Assembly: GCF_965221945.1 (NCBI RefSeq)
Contig: NZ_OZ244925.1
Span: 3,410,001-3,474,000, forward strand
DNA length: 64,000 bases
Source: Poriferisodalis sp965221945
Lineage (GTDB): Bacteria > Actinomycetota > Acidimicrobiia > Acidimicrobiales > Poriferisodalaceae
Direction of reading: 5' to 3'
The notes under the pieces were generated by a model. It was not told the DNA's origin, ran no database searches, and saw only the letters and a list, made by a program, of their open reading frames with translations. Positions 16,850-24,760 of this stretch are shown here, piece by piece (the first letter of the stretch is position 1; each line of letters starts with the position of its first letter). The translations under genes were made by a program, and so were the position numbers.

Positions 16850-18076
16850 GTGCCGTTGGTCGTGCAGAAGTTCGGTGGAACGTCGGTCGCCAGAGCCGCG
16901 CGCATGCGCGAGATTGCCGACCACGTGAAGCACTGCCGCAGCCGCGGCGACGAGATCGTGCTGGTCATCAGCGCCATGGGTTCGGAGACCGACGAGCTCA
17001 TCGCCCTGGCGACGCAGATCTCCGATGAGCCAGCCGGCCGTGAGATGGACATGCTCATCACGGCGGGCGAGCGCAAGGCGATTGCTCTCATGTGCATGGC
17101 ACTGCATGACGTGGGCGTCCCGGCGGACTCGTTCACCGGCAGCCAAGCGGGGTTTGTGACCGACACGAACCACCGTAACGCCAAGATCCTGTCGGTCACC
17201 CCGAAGCGAGTGACCGAGTCGCTCGAGGCCGGGCGTGTCGCGGTCGTGGCGGGTGCCCAGGGGGTGTCCACCGACAACAACGTGACGTTCCTGGGCCGCG
17301 GCGGTTCCGACACCACCGCGGTGGCGCTGGCGCACGGCCTCGGCGCCGACGCCTGCGAGCTCTACACCGATGTGTCGGGGGTGTTCACCACAGATCCACG
17401 GGTGTGCCCCAGTGCTCGGAAACTGGCACGGCTCGGCTTCGATGAATTGCTCGAGATGACCGCCATGGGCTGCCCCAAGCCGGCCGCCCGCTCGGTCGAG
17501 GTTGCCCGCACGTACGGCGTTCCCCTGCACGTGCGCTCGGCATTCACATGGGAACCGGGAACGTGGGTCGTCGACACGGAGTCAGGCATGGACGCTAGAG
17601 AAATGGAAAAGCCGATTGTGACCGGCATCGTGCCGGATACGTCGCAGGCCAAGGTCACACTGGTCGGCGTCCGCGACGAACCGGGGATCGCCGCCAAGGT
17701 GTTCCGCACGCTGGCCGACGCTGTGGTCAACGTCGACATGATCGTGCAGAACGTGGGCGACCACGACCGCACGGACATCTCGTTCACCGTTCCAGCAGAG
17801 AGCGCCGACGAGGTGCGAGCCATCTGCGAGGGCATGGTGGACACGGTGGGCTTCGCCTCGGCGAACACCGATGCCGGCATCGCCCGGGTCTCGCTCGTCG
17901 GCGCCGGCATGGCCAGCCATCCCGGCGTGGCCGCCACCATGTTCGAGACGCTGGCAGCGCAGAACATCAACATCGAGATGATCTCCACATCGCCGATCCG
18001 CATCTCCTGCGTAGTAGCCGAAGCAGACGTAAACCGAGCCACAGTGGCCCTGCACACAGCCTTCGGCCTCGACTGA
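16850..18076 (+). CDS. lysC: Aspartate kinase
   Basis: 408 aa from the GTG at 16850 (VPLVVQKFGGTSVARAARM). KFGGTS is the kinase motif, and TDNNVTFLGRGGSDTTA the nucleotide/substrate loop. Two ACT domains form the C-terminus (~265-408; VTLVGVRDEPGIAAKVF, then VSLVGAGMASHPGVAATMF). It makes beta-aspartyl phosphate for Lys, Thr, Met and diaminopimelate. An internal ATG at 17588 (residue 247) has GGAG 6 nt upstream and would yield the separate ACT-only beta subunit known from other actinobacterial lysC genes. asd follows 54 bp later. Confidence 0.95.
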   Translation: MPLVVQKFGGTSVARAARMREIADHVKHCRSRGDEIVLVISAMGSETDELIALATQISDEPAGREMDMLITAGERKAIALMCMALHDVGVPADSFTGSQAGFVTDTNHRNAKILSVTPKRVTESLEAGRVAVVAGAQGVSTDNNVTFLGRGGSDTTAVALAHGLGADACELYTDVSGVFTTDPRVCPSARKLARLGFDELLEMTAMGCPKPAARSVEVARTYGVPLHVRSAFTWEPGTWVVDTESGMDAREMEKPIVTGIVPDTSQAKVTLVGVRDEPGIAAKVFRTLADAVVNVDMIVQNVGDHDRTDISFTVPAESADEVRAICEGMVDTVGFASANTDAGIARVSLVGAGMASHPGVAATMFETLAAQNINIEMISTSPIRISCVVAEADVNRATVALHTAFGLD

Positions 18077-18130
18077 CCAGCCGAGAAAATCGCAGAAGCC
18101 CGCTGAACCGACCTCGGTAGCCTCAGATTC

Positions 18131-19150
18131 ATGCGCGTAGGAATCGTGGGAGCCACCGGCCAGGTAGGCGGCGTCATGCGGGACATCCTCGCCGATCGGG
18201 ACTTCCCGATCGACGAGCTGCGGCTGTTCGCATCTGCCCGCTCGGCCGGCCGCAAGCTGTCGTGGAACGGATCCGAGATCGCTGTTGAGGACGCTGCAGC
18301 AGCCGACTTCACCGGTCTCGACATCGCCCTGTTCTCGGCCGGCAAGACCACGTCGCTGGCGATCTCCGAGCACGTCGCCTCACAGGGTCCGACAGTCATC
18401 GACAACTCCTCGGCGTGGCGCATGGATCCCGATGTCCCGCTGGTGGTGCCGGAGGTGAACGCCCCCGAGGTGTTCAACGCGCCGAAGGGGATCATCGCCA
18501 ATCCGAACTGCACGACGATGGCGGCAATGCCCGTGCTGGCGCCGCTGCACGCTGAGGCCGGCTTGGTGTCGATGGTGGCGGCCACCTACCAGGCGGTGTC
18601 CGGAGCGGGCCTCGCCGGCGTCGACGAGCTCGACCGTGCCTTGGCTGCGACCACCGAGGGTGCCGCTGCGCTCACCTTCGACGGCGATGCTGCCACCCAC
18701 CCGGCCCCGGACAAGTTCCCAGGCCCGATAGCTCACAACGTGCTGGCACAGGCGGGCAACTTCGTCGACGACGGCAGCGGCGAAACCGATGAAGAGCAGA
18801 AGCTCCGCTACGAGAGCCGGAAGATCCTGGGCATCGGTGATCTGGCGGTATCGGGCACCTGTGTGCGGGTGCCGGTATTCACCGGGCATTCGCTTGCGCT
18901 GAACCTTCGCTTCGAGCGGTCGATCTCGCCCGAGCGGGCCACCGAGTTGCTGGCCGATGCGCCGGGTGTCGAGCTGGCCGATCTGCCCACACCGCTCAGC
19001 GCAGCGGGCCGTGACCCGTCCTACGTGGGTCGCATCCGCCGCGATCCCACCGTCGAACACGGCTTGGCACTGTTTGTGGTCGGCGACAATCTCCGCAAGG
19101 GAGCGGCGCTCAACGCGATTCAAATCGCCGAGGTTCTCTCGGCGATCTGA
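18131..19150 (+). CDS. asd: Aspartate-semialdehyde dehydrogenase
   Basis: 339 aa. The N-terminal Rossmann motif is GIVGATGQVGGVM, and the nucleophile is C127 in NPNCTTMAAMPVL. ATYQAVSGAGLAGVDEL and the catalytic-domain segment RVPVFTGHSLALNLRFE are family hallmarks. It reduces beta-aspartyl phosphate to aspartate semialdehyde with NADPH, the step after LysC. The lysC-asd order is typical for actinobacteria. Confidence 0.95.
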   Translation: MRVGIVGATGQVGGVMRDILADRDFPIDELRLFASARSAGRKLSWNGSEIAVEDAAAADFTGLDIALFSAGKTTSLAISEHVASQGPTVIDNSSAWRMDPDVPLVVPEVNAPEVFNAPKGIIANPNCTTMAAMPVLAPLHAEAGLVSMVAATYQAVSGAGLAGVDELDRALAATTEGAAALTFDGDAATHPAPDKFPGPIAHNVLAQAGNFVDDGSGETDEEQKLRYESRKILGIGDLAVSGTCVRVPVFTGHSLALNLRFERSISPERATELLADAPGVELADLPTPLSAAGRDPSYVGRIRRDPTVEHGLALFVVGDNLRKGAALNAIQIAEVLSAI

Positions 19151-19178
19151 GACACAGTGCCGAAGTTCTCGGCGGCGC

Positions 19179-20192
19179 CTAGGACTTGTCGCCGCGGCGC
19201 ACTGCTACTTCGGCGCCGGGCACCTCAGGCTCGTCGTCGACGATCTCGGCCGGAAAGCCGGGTGCCGTAATGGTCCGCCCCGTGGCTTCCTCGAGCCGCC
19301 GGATGATGTTCGGCGACCACTCCCGGTAGCCGTAGCGAGCGGCACCGTCGGCGAACACGTCCACCAGCAGCGGCGACAGCTCCAGCGGCAGGCCCTGTTC
19401 AGCGGCAATGTCGGCGAAGAGGCCGATGTCCTTGCACACCAGGTCCATGGTGAAGTTGATGTCCCGCGAGCCATTCAGGATGACCTGACTCTCGGTCTCG
19501 TGAACGAACGAGTTGCCCGAGCTGATGCGGATGGCCTCATACGCGGTGGCCAGGTCCATTCCCGCCGCTTGGGAGGTGACCAAAGCCTCGCACAGCGAGA
19601 CCAGGTTGGCCGTGGCCAGGTAGTTCGTGACCACCTTGAGAATCGACGCGGAGCCCAGCGCTCCGGTGTACAGGATGCGGCGCCCCATCGTCGTGAGCAG
19701 CGGCAGCATCGCCTCGAAGGTGTCCCGGTCGCCGCCGGCGAAGATCGAGATGTTGCCGGTGGCGGCCCGGTGGCAGCCGCCCGATACCGGGCAGTCGATA
19801 GCGGCGCCACCAGCGGCTTCCACAAGCGCTCCCAGCCGGCGGACCTCGTGGTGATCGGTGGTGCTCATCTCGGCCCAGATCTTCGAACCCGATCCGGCCG
19901 ACCCGGCTAACGCAGCCGAGGAGAACCCAGCCAGCACGCCGTCGCGAGCTTCGAGCACGGCCGCTGACGCAGCGGGCGTCGGCAGGCAGGTGATCACCAC
20001 GTCGCAGCGTTCCGCCAACTCAGCACCCGATGAGGCCTCGCTCACACCGAGATCGAGAAATGGCGCCATCGCAGCCGGATCCAGGTCGCGCACGACCAGC
20101 TCGAACCCGTAGCGCTGCAATGAGCCGGCCAGCTTGCCGCCCACGTTGCCCAGCCCGATGAAGCCCACGCGCCGCGCTGCGTCCGATTGCAT
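19179..20192 (-). CDS. NAD(P)-dependent beta-hydroxyacid dehydrogenase (3-hydroxyisobutyrate dehydrogenase family)
   Basis: 337 aa from the ATG at 20192; longer frames run into the tRNA-Pro gene and are rejected. VGFIGLGNVGGKLAGSL is the Rossmann motif, DCPVSGGCHRAATGNISIFAGG the substrate-binding signature, and GSASILKVVTNYLATAN contains the catalytic Lys. C-terminal residues cover the usual all-helical domain. The family oxidises 3-hydroxyisobutyrate, tartronate semialdehyde and related acids; the exact substrate is not clear. Convergent with asd. Confidence 0.85.
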   Translation of the reverse strand: MQSDAARRVGFIGLGNVGGKLAGSLQRYGFELVVRDLDPAAMAPFLDLGVSEASSGAELAERCDVVITCLPTPAASAAVLEARDGVLAGFSSAALAGSAGSGSKIWAEMSTTDHHEVRRLGALVEAAGGAAIDCPVSGGCHRAATGNISIFAGGDRDTFEAMLPLLTTMGRRILYTGALGSASILKVVTNYLATANLVSLCEALVTSQAAGMDLATAYEAIRISSGNSFVHETESQVILNGSRDINFTMDLVCKDIGLFADIAAEQGLPLELSPLLVDVFADGAARYGYREWSPNIIRRLEEATGRTITAPGFPAEIVDDEPEVPGAEVAVRRGDKS

Positions 20193-20245
20193 CACGCCTT
20201 TCTGTTGTCGCGAGCACGGCGAAGCTTCGTGCTCGCATAAACCGG

Positions 20246-20319
<74 letters not shown>

Positions 20320-20399
20320 TTTGCGATCACCGCTGGCTGATCGCTCCGGCCGAAGTTACCGGTCTCGCAAGCGCAAGCGCTACCGGAATGTACGGCCGC

Positions 20400-20786
20400 C
20401 TATGTGGCGCTCGCGGCGTCGCGCTCCAGCAGTTGGTGCGCGGTGCGCCGCAGCTGCAACGGGTTGAGTGGCTTGATCAGCCACGCATCGGCGTCAGAAC
20501 GCCGGGCCAAAAAGACGTCGGCTTCCCGGTCGGCCAGCATCAGCACCGGCACCCGCGGCAGCCTGCCCATGCCGGATTCGAGCCGCAAGTCCAAGCATGT
20601 GGCCATGCCGCCCATGTTGCCGATCTGGAAGTCCAGGATCACCAGGTCAGGTGTGCTGGCCTCCACCGCGGGCCGGACCTCGTGACCTGATCGCACGACC
20701 CGGAAGGTCACGTCGGCCCCGGAAAGCGCGGCGGCCACCTCTTCGACGACCCAGTCTGCGTCGGTGGCCAGAAGCACGTCGGTCAC
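20400..20786 (-). CDS. Stand-alone response-regulator receiver domain
   Basis: 128 aa from the GTG at 20786. It has the acidic pair (TDAD), the phospho-acceptor Asp in DLVILDFQIGNMGGMA and the Lys in WLIKPLNPLQL, so a phosphorylatable receiver is likely. There is no output domain. It may act through protein-protein contacts as a CheY-like module; no cognate kinase is adjacent. It is divergent from the NfeD-like gene, 119 bp apart. Confidence 0.8.
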   Translation of the reverse strand: MTDVLLATDADWVVEEVAAALSGADVTFRVVRSGHEVRPAVEASTPDLVILDFQIGNMGGMATCLDLRLESGMGRLPRVPVLMLADREADVFLARRSDADAWLIKPLNPLQLRRTAHQLLERDAASAT

Positions 20787-20905
20787 GATGGCGCAGGGTA
20801 ATGGGGTCTGCACTGCTGGGCGTCGTGTCGCGGCCGGTCCGGCTCGCGTCGCACATTTGGGCAGCGCTCCTAGAGTTCGGGCCGTCGCCGATCCAGGGGG
20901 CCTGG

Positions 20906-22327
20906 GTGAAAGCACGACAGAACCGCCGCCGCGGGTTCGCGCGCCTCGCTGCCGCGACGCTGCTGGTGTCTGGCGTGTTGGGCTTGGCCATCTCGCCGGC
21001 GTCCGCTCACGACGAGCCGGCCGACCACGCCCCCGACGCCGAGAACCCTCAGATCGTGGGCGACGACGGTTCCCGACAGATCGTCGTGGTGGAAGTCAAC
21101 GGCCTCATCGATCCGATCATGGCGTCGTACATCAAGCGGGAAATCGCCACCGCGCAAGGGCGTCACGCGATCGGCGTGGTGCTGCAGGTTGAAAGTGCCG
21201 GAACCACGCTCGACGACCCCGAACTCGTCGAACTGCTCGACAATGTGCGTCTCGCGCACCTACCGGTGGGGGTGTGGGTCGGACCTAGCGGCGCACAGGC
21301 GCTGGGAGGCGCTGCCCACCTGGTCACCATGGCCGATTTCGCCGCGATCGCGCCCGGCGGTCGGATCGGCGACTTCGCCGCAGTGCAGGGCCTCATTCAT
21401 GCCCATGGACCCGATGCCGAGCGGTTCCACCGTCACGACGACGGGCTTCACTCGGGCACGAGCGTCCGGTACTTCGACGCCGAATCTGCCATGGGCGAGG
21501 GTCTCATCCACAGCACGGCTCCATCGATCGGCGAGTTCATCTTCGCCATGTCGGATGCGGGCTACTTGCCGCCGATCGGGCAGAACGTCACCGGCGACGA
21601 CGGTGTGGTGCGGCGAGCCCCGGCCCCCGATGTGGTCGTGAAGTTCGTCAAGCTGCCGCTGCTCGACGGCCTGTTCCACACCGCTGCCAGCCCGGCGGTG
21701 GCCTACTTGCTGCTGCTCGCCGGGTTGTCGTTGCTGCTGCTTGACTTCTACACCGGCGGCATCGGCGTCGCCGCGGTCGTGGGTGCTCTGTGCGGGCTGC
21801 TCTCGGCCTTCGGCTTGGGGACACTCGACATTCGACCGTGGGCGGTTGCGCTGCTCATCGCGGCCTTCGTGGCGTTCGCTGTGGACATCCAAACGGGCGT
21901 GCCGCGCTTTTGGACTGCCGTGGGCGGCGTGGCGTTGCTCGTCAGCTCGCTGTTGCTGTTCGGCCAGCACTCGATGAGTTGGATCCCGCTGGTCGTGGGC
22001 CTCGTGATGGTCGGCGTATTCGTGCTGTCGGGCATGCCTGCGCTGGTTCGGACCCGGTACGGCACCGCCACTGTGGGCCGGGATTGGCTGATCGGGGTTG
22101 AGGGCACTGCGGTGACCGACATCGATCCCGACGGCACCGTTGAAGTCCACGGTGCTCAGTGGCGGGCCCGAGTGAACCGGCTGACACCGCTGCAAGCGGG
22201 TGAACCGCTGCGTGTCAGCGGCTTCAGCGGGGTGGTGCTGGAGGTGGAGCCGCTCGAAGGTGCAGCGGTGGATTACCGCGAGATACGCAAGAAACGGGCT
22301 GATGCGCCGGTTTCCGAAACCGAATGA
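20906..22327 (+). CDS. NfeD-family membrane protein with ClpP-like domain
   Basis: 473 aa from a GTG at 20906 with AGGGGG 6 nt upstream. A signal peptide (RLAAATLLVSGVLGLAIS...ASA) leads to a ClpP/SppA-like domain (~55-250), then four to six membrane segments (~255-395) and an NfeD OB-fold at the C-terminus (GVEGTAVTDIDPDGTVEVHG). NfeD1b proteins are membrane serine proteases that work with stomatin-like proteins. Here the expected A-A-S-A-G nucleophile motif reads GPSGAQALGG (126-135), so the catalytic Ser seems absent. No stomatin/SPFH gene is adjacent. Confidence 0.8.
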   Translation: MKARQNRRRGFARLAAATLLVSGVLGLAISPASAHDEPADHAPDAENPQIVGDDGSRQIVVVEVNGLIDPIMASYIKREIATAQGRHAIGVVLQVESAGTTLDDPELVELLDNVRLAHLPVGVWVGPSGAQALGGAAHLVTMADFAAIAPGGRIGDFAAVQGLIHAHGPDAERFHRHDDGLHSGTSVRYFDAESAMGEGLIHSTAPSIGEFIFAMSDAGYLPPIGQNVTGDDGVVRRAPAPDVVVKFVKLPLLDGLFHTAASPAVAYLLLLAGLSLLLLDFYTGGIGVAAVVGALCGLLSAFGLGTLDIRPWAVALLIAAFVAFAVDIQTGVPRFWTAVGGVALLVSSLLLFGQHSMSWIPLVVGLVMVGVFVLSGMPALVRTRYGTATVGRDWLIGVEGTAVTDIDPDGTVEVHGAQWRARVNRLTPLQAGEPLRVSGFSGVVLEVEPLEGAAVDYREIRKKRADAPVSETE

Positions 22328-22369
22328 GGTTTCGTTTACCTCTTGTCAAGTGAATTTTTGTCCTCTAAT

Positions 22370-22390
22370 GTCCCCCCCGAGAAGGGGGAC
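22370..22390 (+). promoter_or_regulatory. Hairpin covering the WhiB ribosome-binding region
   Basis: GTCCCCC (22370-22376) pairs with GGGGGAC (22384-22390), and the ATG follows at 22393. The purine-rich right arm is the only Shine-Dalgarno candidate, so the stem may hide it. A TTGTCA and TCTAAT pair upstream (around 22344-22370) could be promoter elements. Confidence 0.45.
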
Positions 22391-22392
22391 AC

Positions 22393-22659
22393 ATGAGCGC
22401 TTTGCTGGTCGAGGAGTGGCAGGACAGGGCAGCTTGTCGAGGACCTCAGGCGGCGGTGTTCTTCCCGCCGCCCCGCACTGAGCGGCGCGACGAGAAAGCT
22501 CAGCGCGAGGCGCGCGCGAAAGCCATCTGCAACCAGTGTTCAGTGATCGCTGACTGTCTCGAACACGCGCTGGACGTCGGTGAGGCGCATGGCATCTGGG
22601 GCGGGCGCAATGAGATCGAGCGCCGCAACATGCTGCTAATGCGCACCGACGCCAGCTAG
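22393..22659 (+). CDS. WhiB-family iron-sulfur transcription factor
   Basis: 88 aa. The four cluster-binding cysteines are C15, C46, C49 and C55 (CxxCx5C), followed by the turn GIWGG and a basic C-terminus (RNEIERRNM). WhiB proteins carry a redox/NO-sensitive [4Fe-4S] cluster and bind sigma factor region 4. This is one of three whiB-like genes in the window. Confidence 0.93.
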   Translation: MSALLVEEWQDRAACRGPQAAVFFPPPRTERRDEKAQREARAKAICNQCSVIADCLEHALDVGEAHGIWGGRNEIERRNMLLMRTDAS

Positions 22660-22732
22660 CAGTCCCCCACAGTTCCTGCAGCCACCACCTGCTGGCGCTG
22701 CGCGCCAGCGCGGGTTCAGTCCTGCACTGGCG

Positions 22733-24457
22733 TCAATCAGATACCGGGGGCAGCCGCGGCCCGGCAATGCGAAGGTCTCCCCGTCGACGCGTCACCCCCG
22801 TCCGGTCCAGGTACCCCACCAGCGGCAGCGCATACTTGCGTGTCGTGCCCAGTTCTTCGCGGATCTCGGCCACGGTGACGCCGTCCGGCTGAGCGCTCAG
22901 CAGGCCCGCTATCTGCTGGGCCGCGGCCTCGATGGCGGAAGCGGCAAACCAGATCCCGTCCGTGTGAACGAGGTCGCCGCGCCCCGACAGTGCCAAGAGC
23001 TCCTGCTGGGTGACACCGCCCGGCTCGGGCGGTGAGAAGGGCGCCGCTGCAAGCTCGGCAATGACGGGATGGTCGGCGAGCACATCTGCCGCGTCCATCC
23101 GCCGGGCGCGCCCGGCGTCGATCACGATCCCCTCGAGGGTGTCGATCGCAAGACGCTGTCGTTCGTCGAGCGCAGCCAGGTCCAGGCCGAGGGGACCGGC
23201 CCGCTCGACCCCCTCTCGCAGGTCGTCAAGCAGTTCGTCCAGCAGTTCGGGCGGCGCCACCCAATCGCCCAGTACGGGCTCGACGCGTTCGCCGGTCAGT
23301 CGCTCGAGTTGCGCCGCCTCTACCCAGCCGCGCTCGGCAAGCATGCGCTCGGGCCGGGCGTCGGGCGTGGCGACCGAAGCTCGCAGCTGCGGATCGGGAT
23401 CGAGCACGGTGCCGCCGCCGATGGTCTGCCCCCGGCCGAAGTCGCGCAGCACGAAGCGGTCGCCGAGCACGAGGGGCAGCGCGACCGGCAGGTGCAGCCG
23501 GGCGTAGCCGGTCTCGCCGGGAGCGATGCGTTCGGGTCCGAGCACTCGCAGCCGCACGGGCCATTCGCCCGATCCGAGGTAGAAGGCGTAGGCGCCCCGC
23601 CGGGTGACATCGCTGCCGAGGCTGTCCAGCACCCTCAGTTCCACGTCGATGCTGCGGGTGCGGTGCCACTGGCCCTGCCGCACGAGCGCGATGCCGCGTC
23701 CCAGATCGTCGGCATCGACACCGGTCAGGTTGAGCGCCACCCGGTGTCCCGGTCCGATGCGCTCGACCGCCGCGCCCTGGGTCTGAATTGCTCGAATCCG
23801 GGCCGTCCGGCCGCCTGGCGCGGTCTGCAGCTCGTCGCCGGCTGACACGCCACCGCCCGCCAGCGTGCCGGTCACGATCCGGCCCGCTCCGGTTGCGGCG
23901 AACGACCGGTCAATCCACAGGCGGGGCCGGTCCCGGTCGGCTGCCGTGGGTGTGGCAGCGCACAGGTCGTCGAGCGCGGCCCGCAGCTCGTCGAGCCCGG
24001 TGCCATCGATGGCGTCGGTGGCAATCACCGGCGCGTCTTCGAGGAACGTGCCTTCGACGTGGTCGGTAACGTCGAGCCGGGCCAACTCGGCCAGCTCGTC
24101 GTCGACGAGACCGATCTGGCTGAGCACCACCACGCCGTGCGAGATGCCGAGCAGTTCGAGGATCGCCAGGTGCTCTGCCGATTGCGGCTTCCAGCCCTCG
24201 GGCGCAGCCACGACGAACAGCGAGGCGTCCACCGCCCCGACGCCGGCCAGCATGTTCTTGACGAAGCGGATGTGCCCGGGAACGTCCACGAAGCTGACCT
24301 GCCTGCCTGACGGCAAGGCGCAGAAAGCGAACCCCAGGTCGATGGTGAGCCCGCGCTCCTTCTCCTCGGCCAGCCGGTCGGGGTCGGTGCCGGTGAGGGC
24401 GCGCACCAGCGTCGACTTGCCGTGGTCCACGTGCCCCGCGGTGCCAACAATGTGCAC
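22733..24457 (-). CDS. selB: Selenocysteine-specific elongation factor SelB
   Basis: 574 aa. The G-domain has GTAGHVDHGKSTLVRALTG, DVPGHIRFVKNML and a divergent NKxD-like region. Domains II and III follow to ~360. The C-terminal ~200 residues hold winged helices (VTVAEIREELGTTRKYALPL near the end) that bind the SECIS hairpin. It delivers Sec-tRNA(Sec) to in-frame UGA codons. It lies downstream of selA on the same strand, separated by 303 bp containing a tRNA-like element. The true tRNA-Sec is at 42.7 kb. Confidence 0.93.
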   Translation of the reverse strand: MHIVGTAGHVDHGKSTLVRALTGTDPDRLAEEKERGLTIDLGFAFCALPSGRQVSFVDVPGHIRFVKNMLAGVGAVDASLFVVAAPEGWKPQSAEHLAILELLGISHGVVVLSQIGLVDDELAELARLDVTDHVEGTFLEDAPVIATDAIDGTGLDELRAALDDLCAATPTAADRDRPRLWIDRSFAATGAGRIVTGTLAGGGVSAGDELQTAPGGRTARIRAIQTQGAAVERIGPGHRVALNLTGVDADDLGRGIALVRQGQWHRTRSIDVELRVLDSLGSDVTRRGAYAFYLGSGEWPVRLRVLGPERIAPGETGYARLHLPVALPLVLGDRFVLRDFGRGQTIGGGTVLDPDPQLRASVATPDARPERMLAERGWVEAAQLERLTGERVEPVLGDWVAPPELLDELLDDLREGVERAGPLGLDLAALDERQRLAIDTLEGIVIDAGRARRMDAADVLADHPVIAELAAAPFSPPEPGGVTQQELLALSGRGDLVHTDGIWFAASAIEAAAQQIAGLLSAQPDGVTVAEIREELGTTRKYALPLVGYLDRTGVTRRRGDLRIAGPRLPPVSD

Positions 24458-24561
24458 GCCGCCAGCTTGCCCTGCCCGAACCGGGTCGCGCCGAATGCTC
24501 AGGAGAATGGCTGAGCCCAGGAATCGGCTTGTGTAGCGTGGTGGTGCGACCCTAGGGTCGC

Positions 24562-24633
24562 TGGTGGACCGAGACGGAATCGAACCGTCCGAGGCGGGGT
24601 ATCAAACCAGCTCGGCGCACCAGCGCTCGGCCC
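24562..24633 (-). ncRNA. tRNA-like element between selA and selB, no readable anticodon arm
   Basis: The reverse strand shows a perfect T-arm (GACGG-TTCGATT-CCGTC), a 7-bp acceptor (GGGCCGA with TCGGTCC, one G-U), discriminator A and encoded CCA. A short D-arm-like hairpin has a four-base TGGT loop as in tRNA-Sec. The acceptor/T branch can be drawn as 7/5 or 8/4. The interior between acceptor and T-stem is only ~37 nt, and no stable anticodon stem-loop or UCA anticodon can be placed. It may be an aberrant tRNA, a tRNA remnant or a tRNA-like regulator of selB. Confidence 0.5.
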
Positions 24634-24667
24634 ACGAGAGCCGCACTCTTCGGGGTGCGGCTCTCGT
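24634..24667 (-). other. Perfect 13-bp hairpin abutting the tRNA-like element
   Basis: ACGAGAGCCGCAC and GTGCGGCTCTCGT enclose an 8-nt loop containing TTCGGG. On the reverse strand it lies immediately 5' of the tRNA-like acceptor stem and ~90 nt after the selA stop. There is no T-run, so it is not a standard terminator. It could be a processing signal or part of a larger RNA structure. Confidence 0.6.
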
Positions 24668-24760
24668 CATGCTGGCAGGCAGAGCGTCAACCACTTTCAT
24701 GGTTTTCTGATCGCCCGGGCGGGCCAGGATGCCGCCCGCGCACAGTGCAGTTATGCGGGG

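Noticed and set aside
24562..24633. Calling this the tRNA-Sec gene because it lies between selA and selB
   Set aside because: No UCA anticodon or long variable arm can be placed, and a complete tRNA-Sec is present at 42696-42791.
24634..24667. Rho-independent terminator after selA
   Set aside because: The stem is strong but no T-run follows on either strand.
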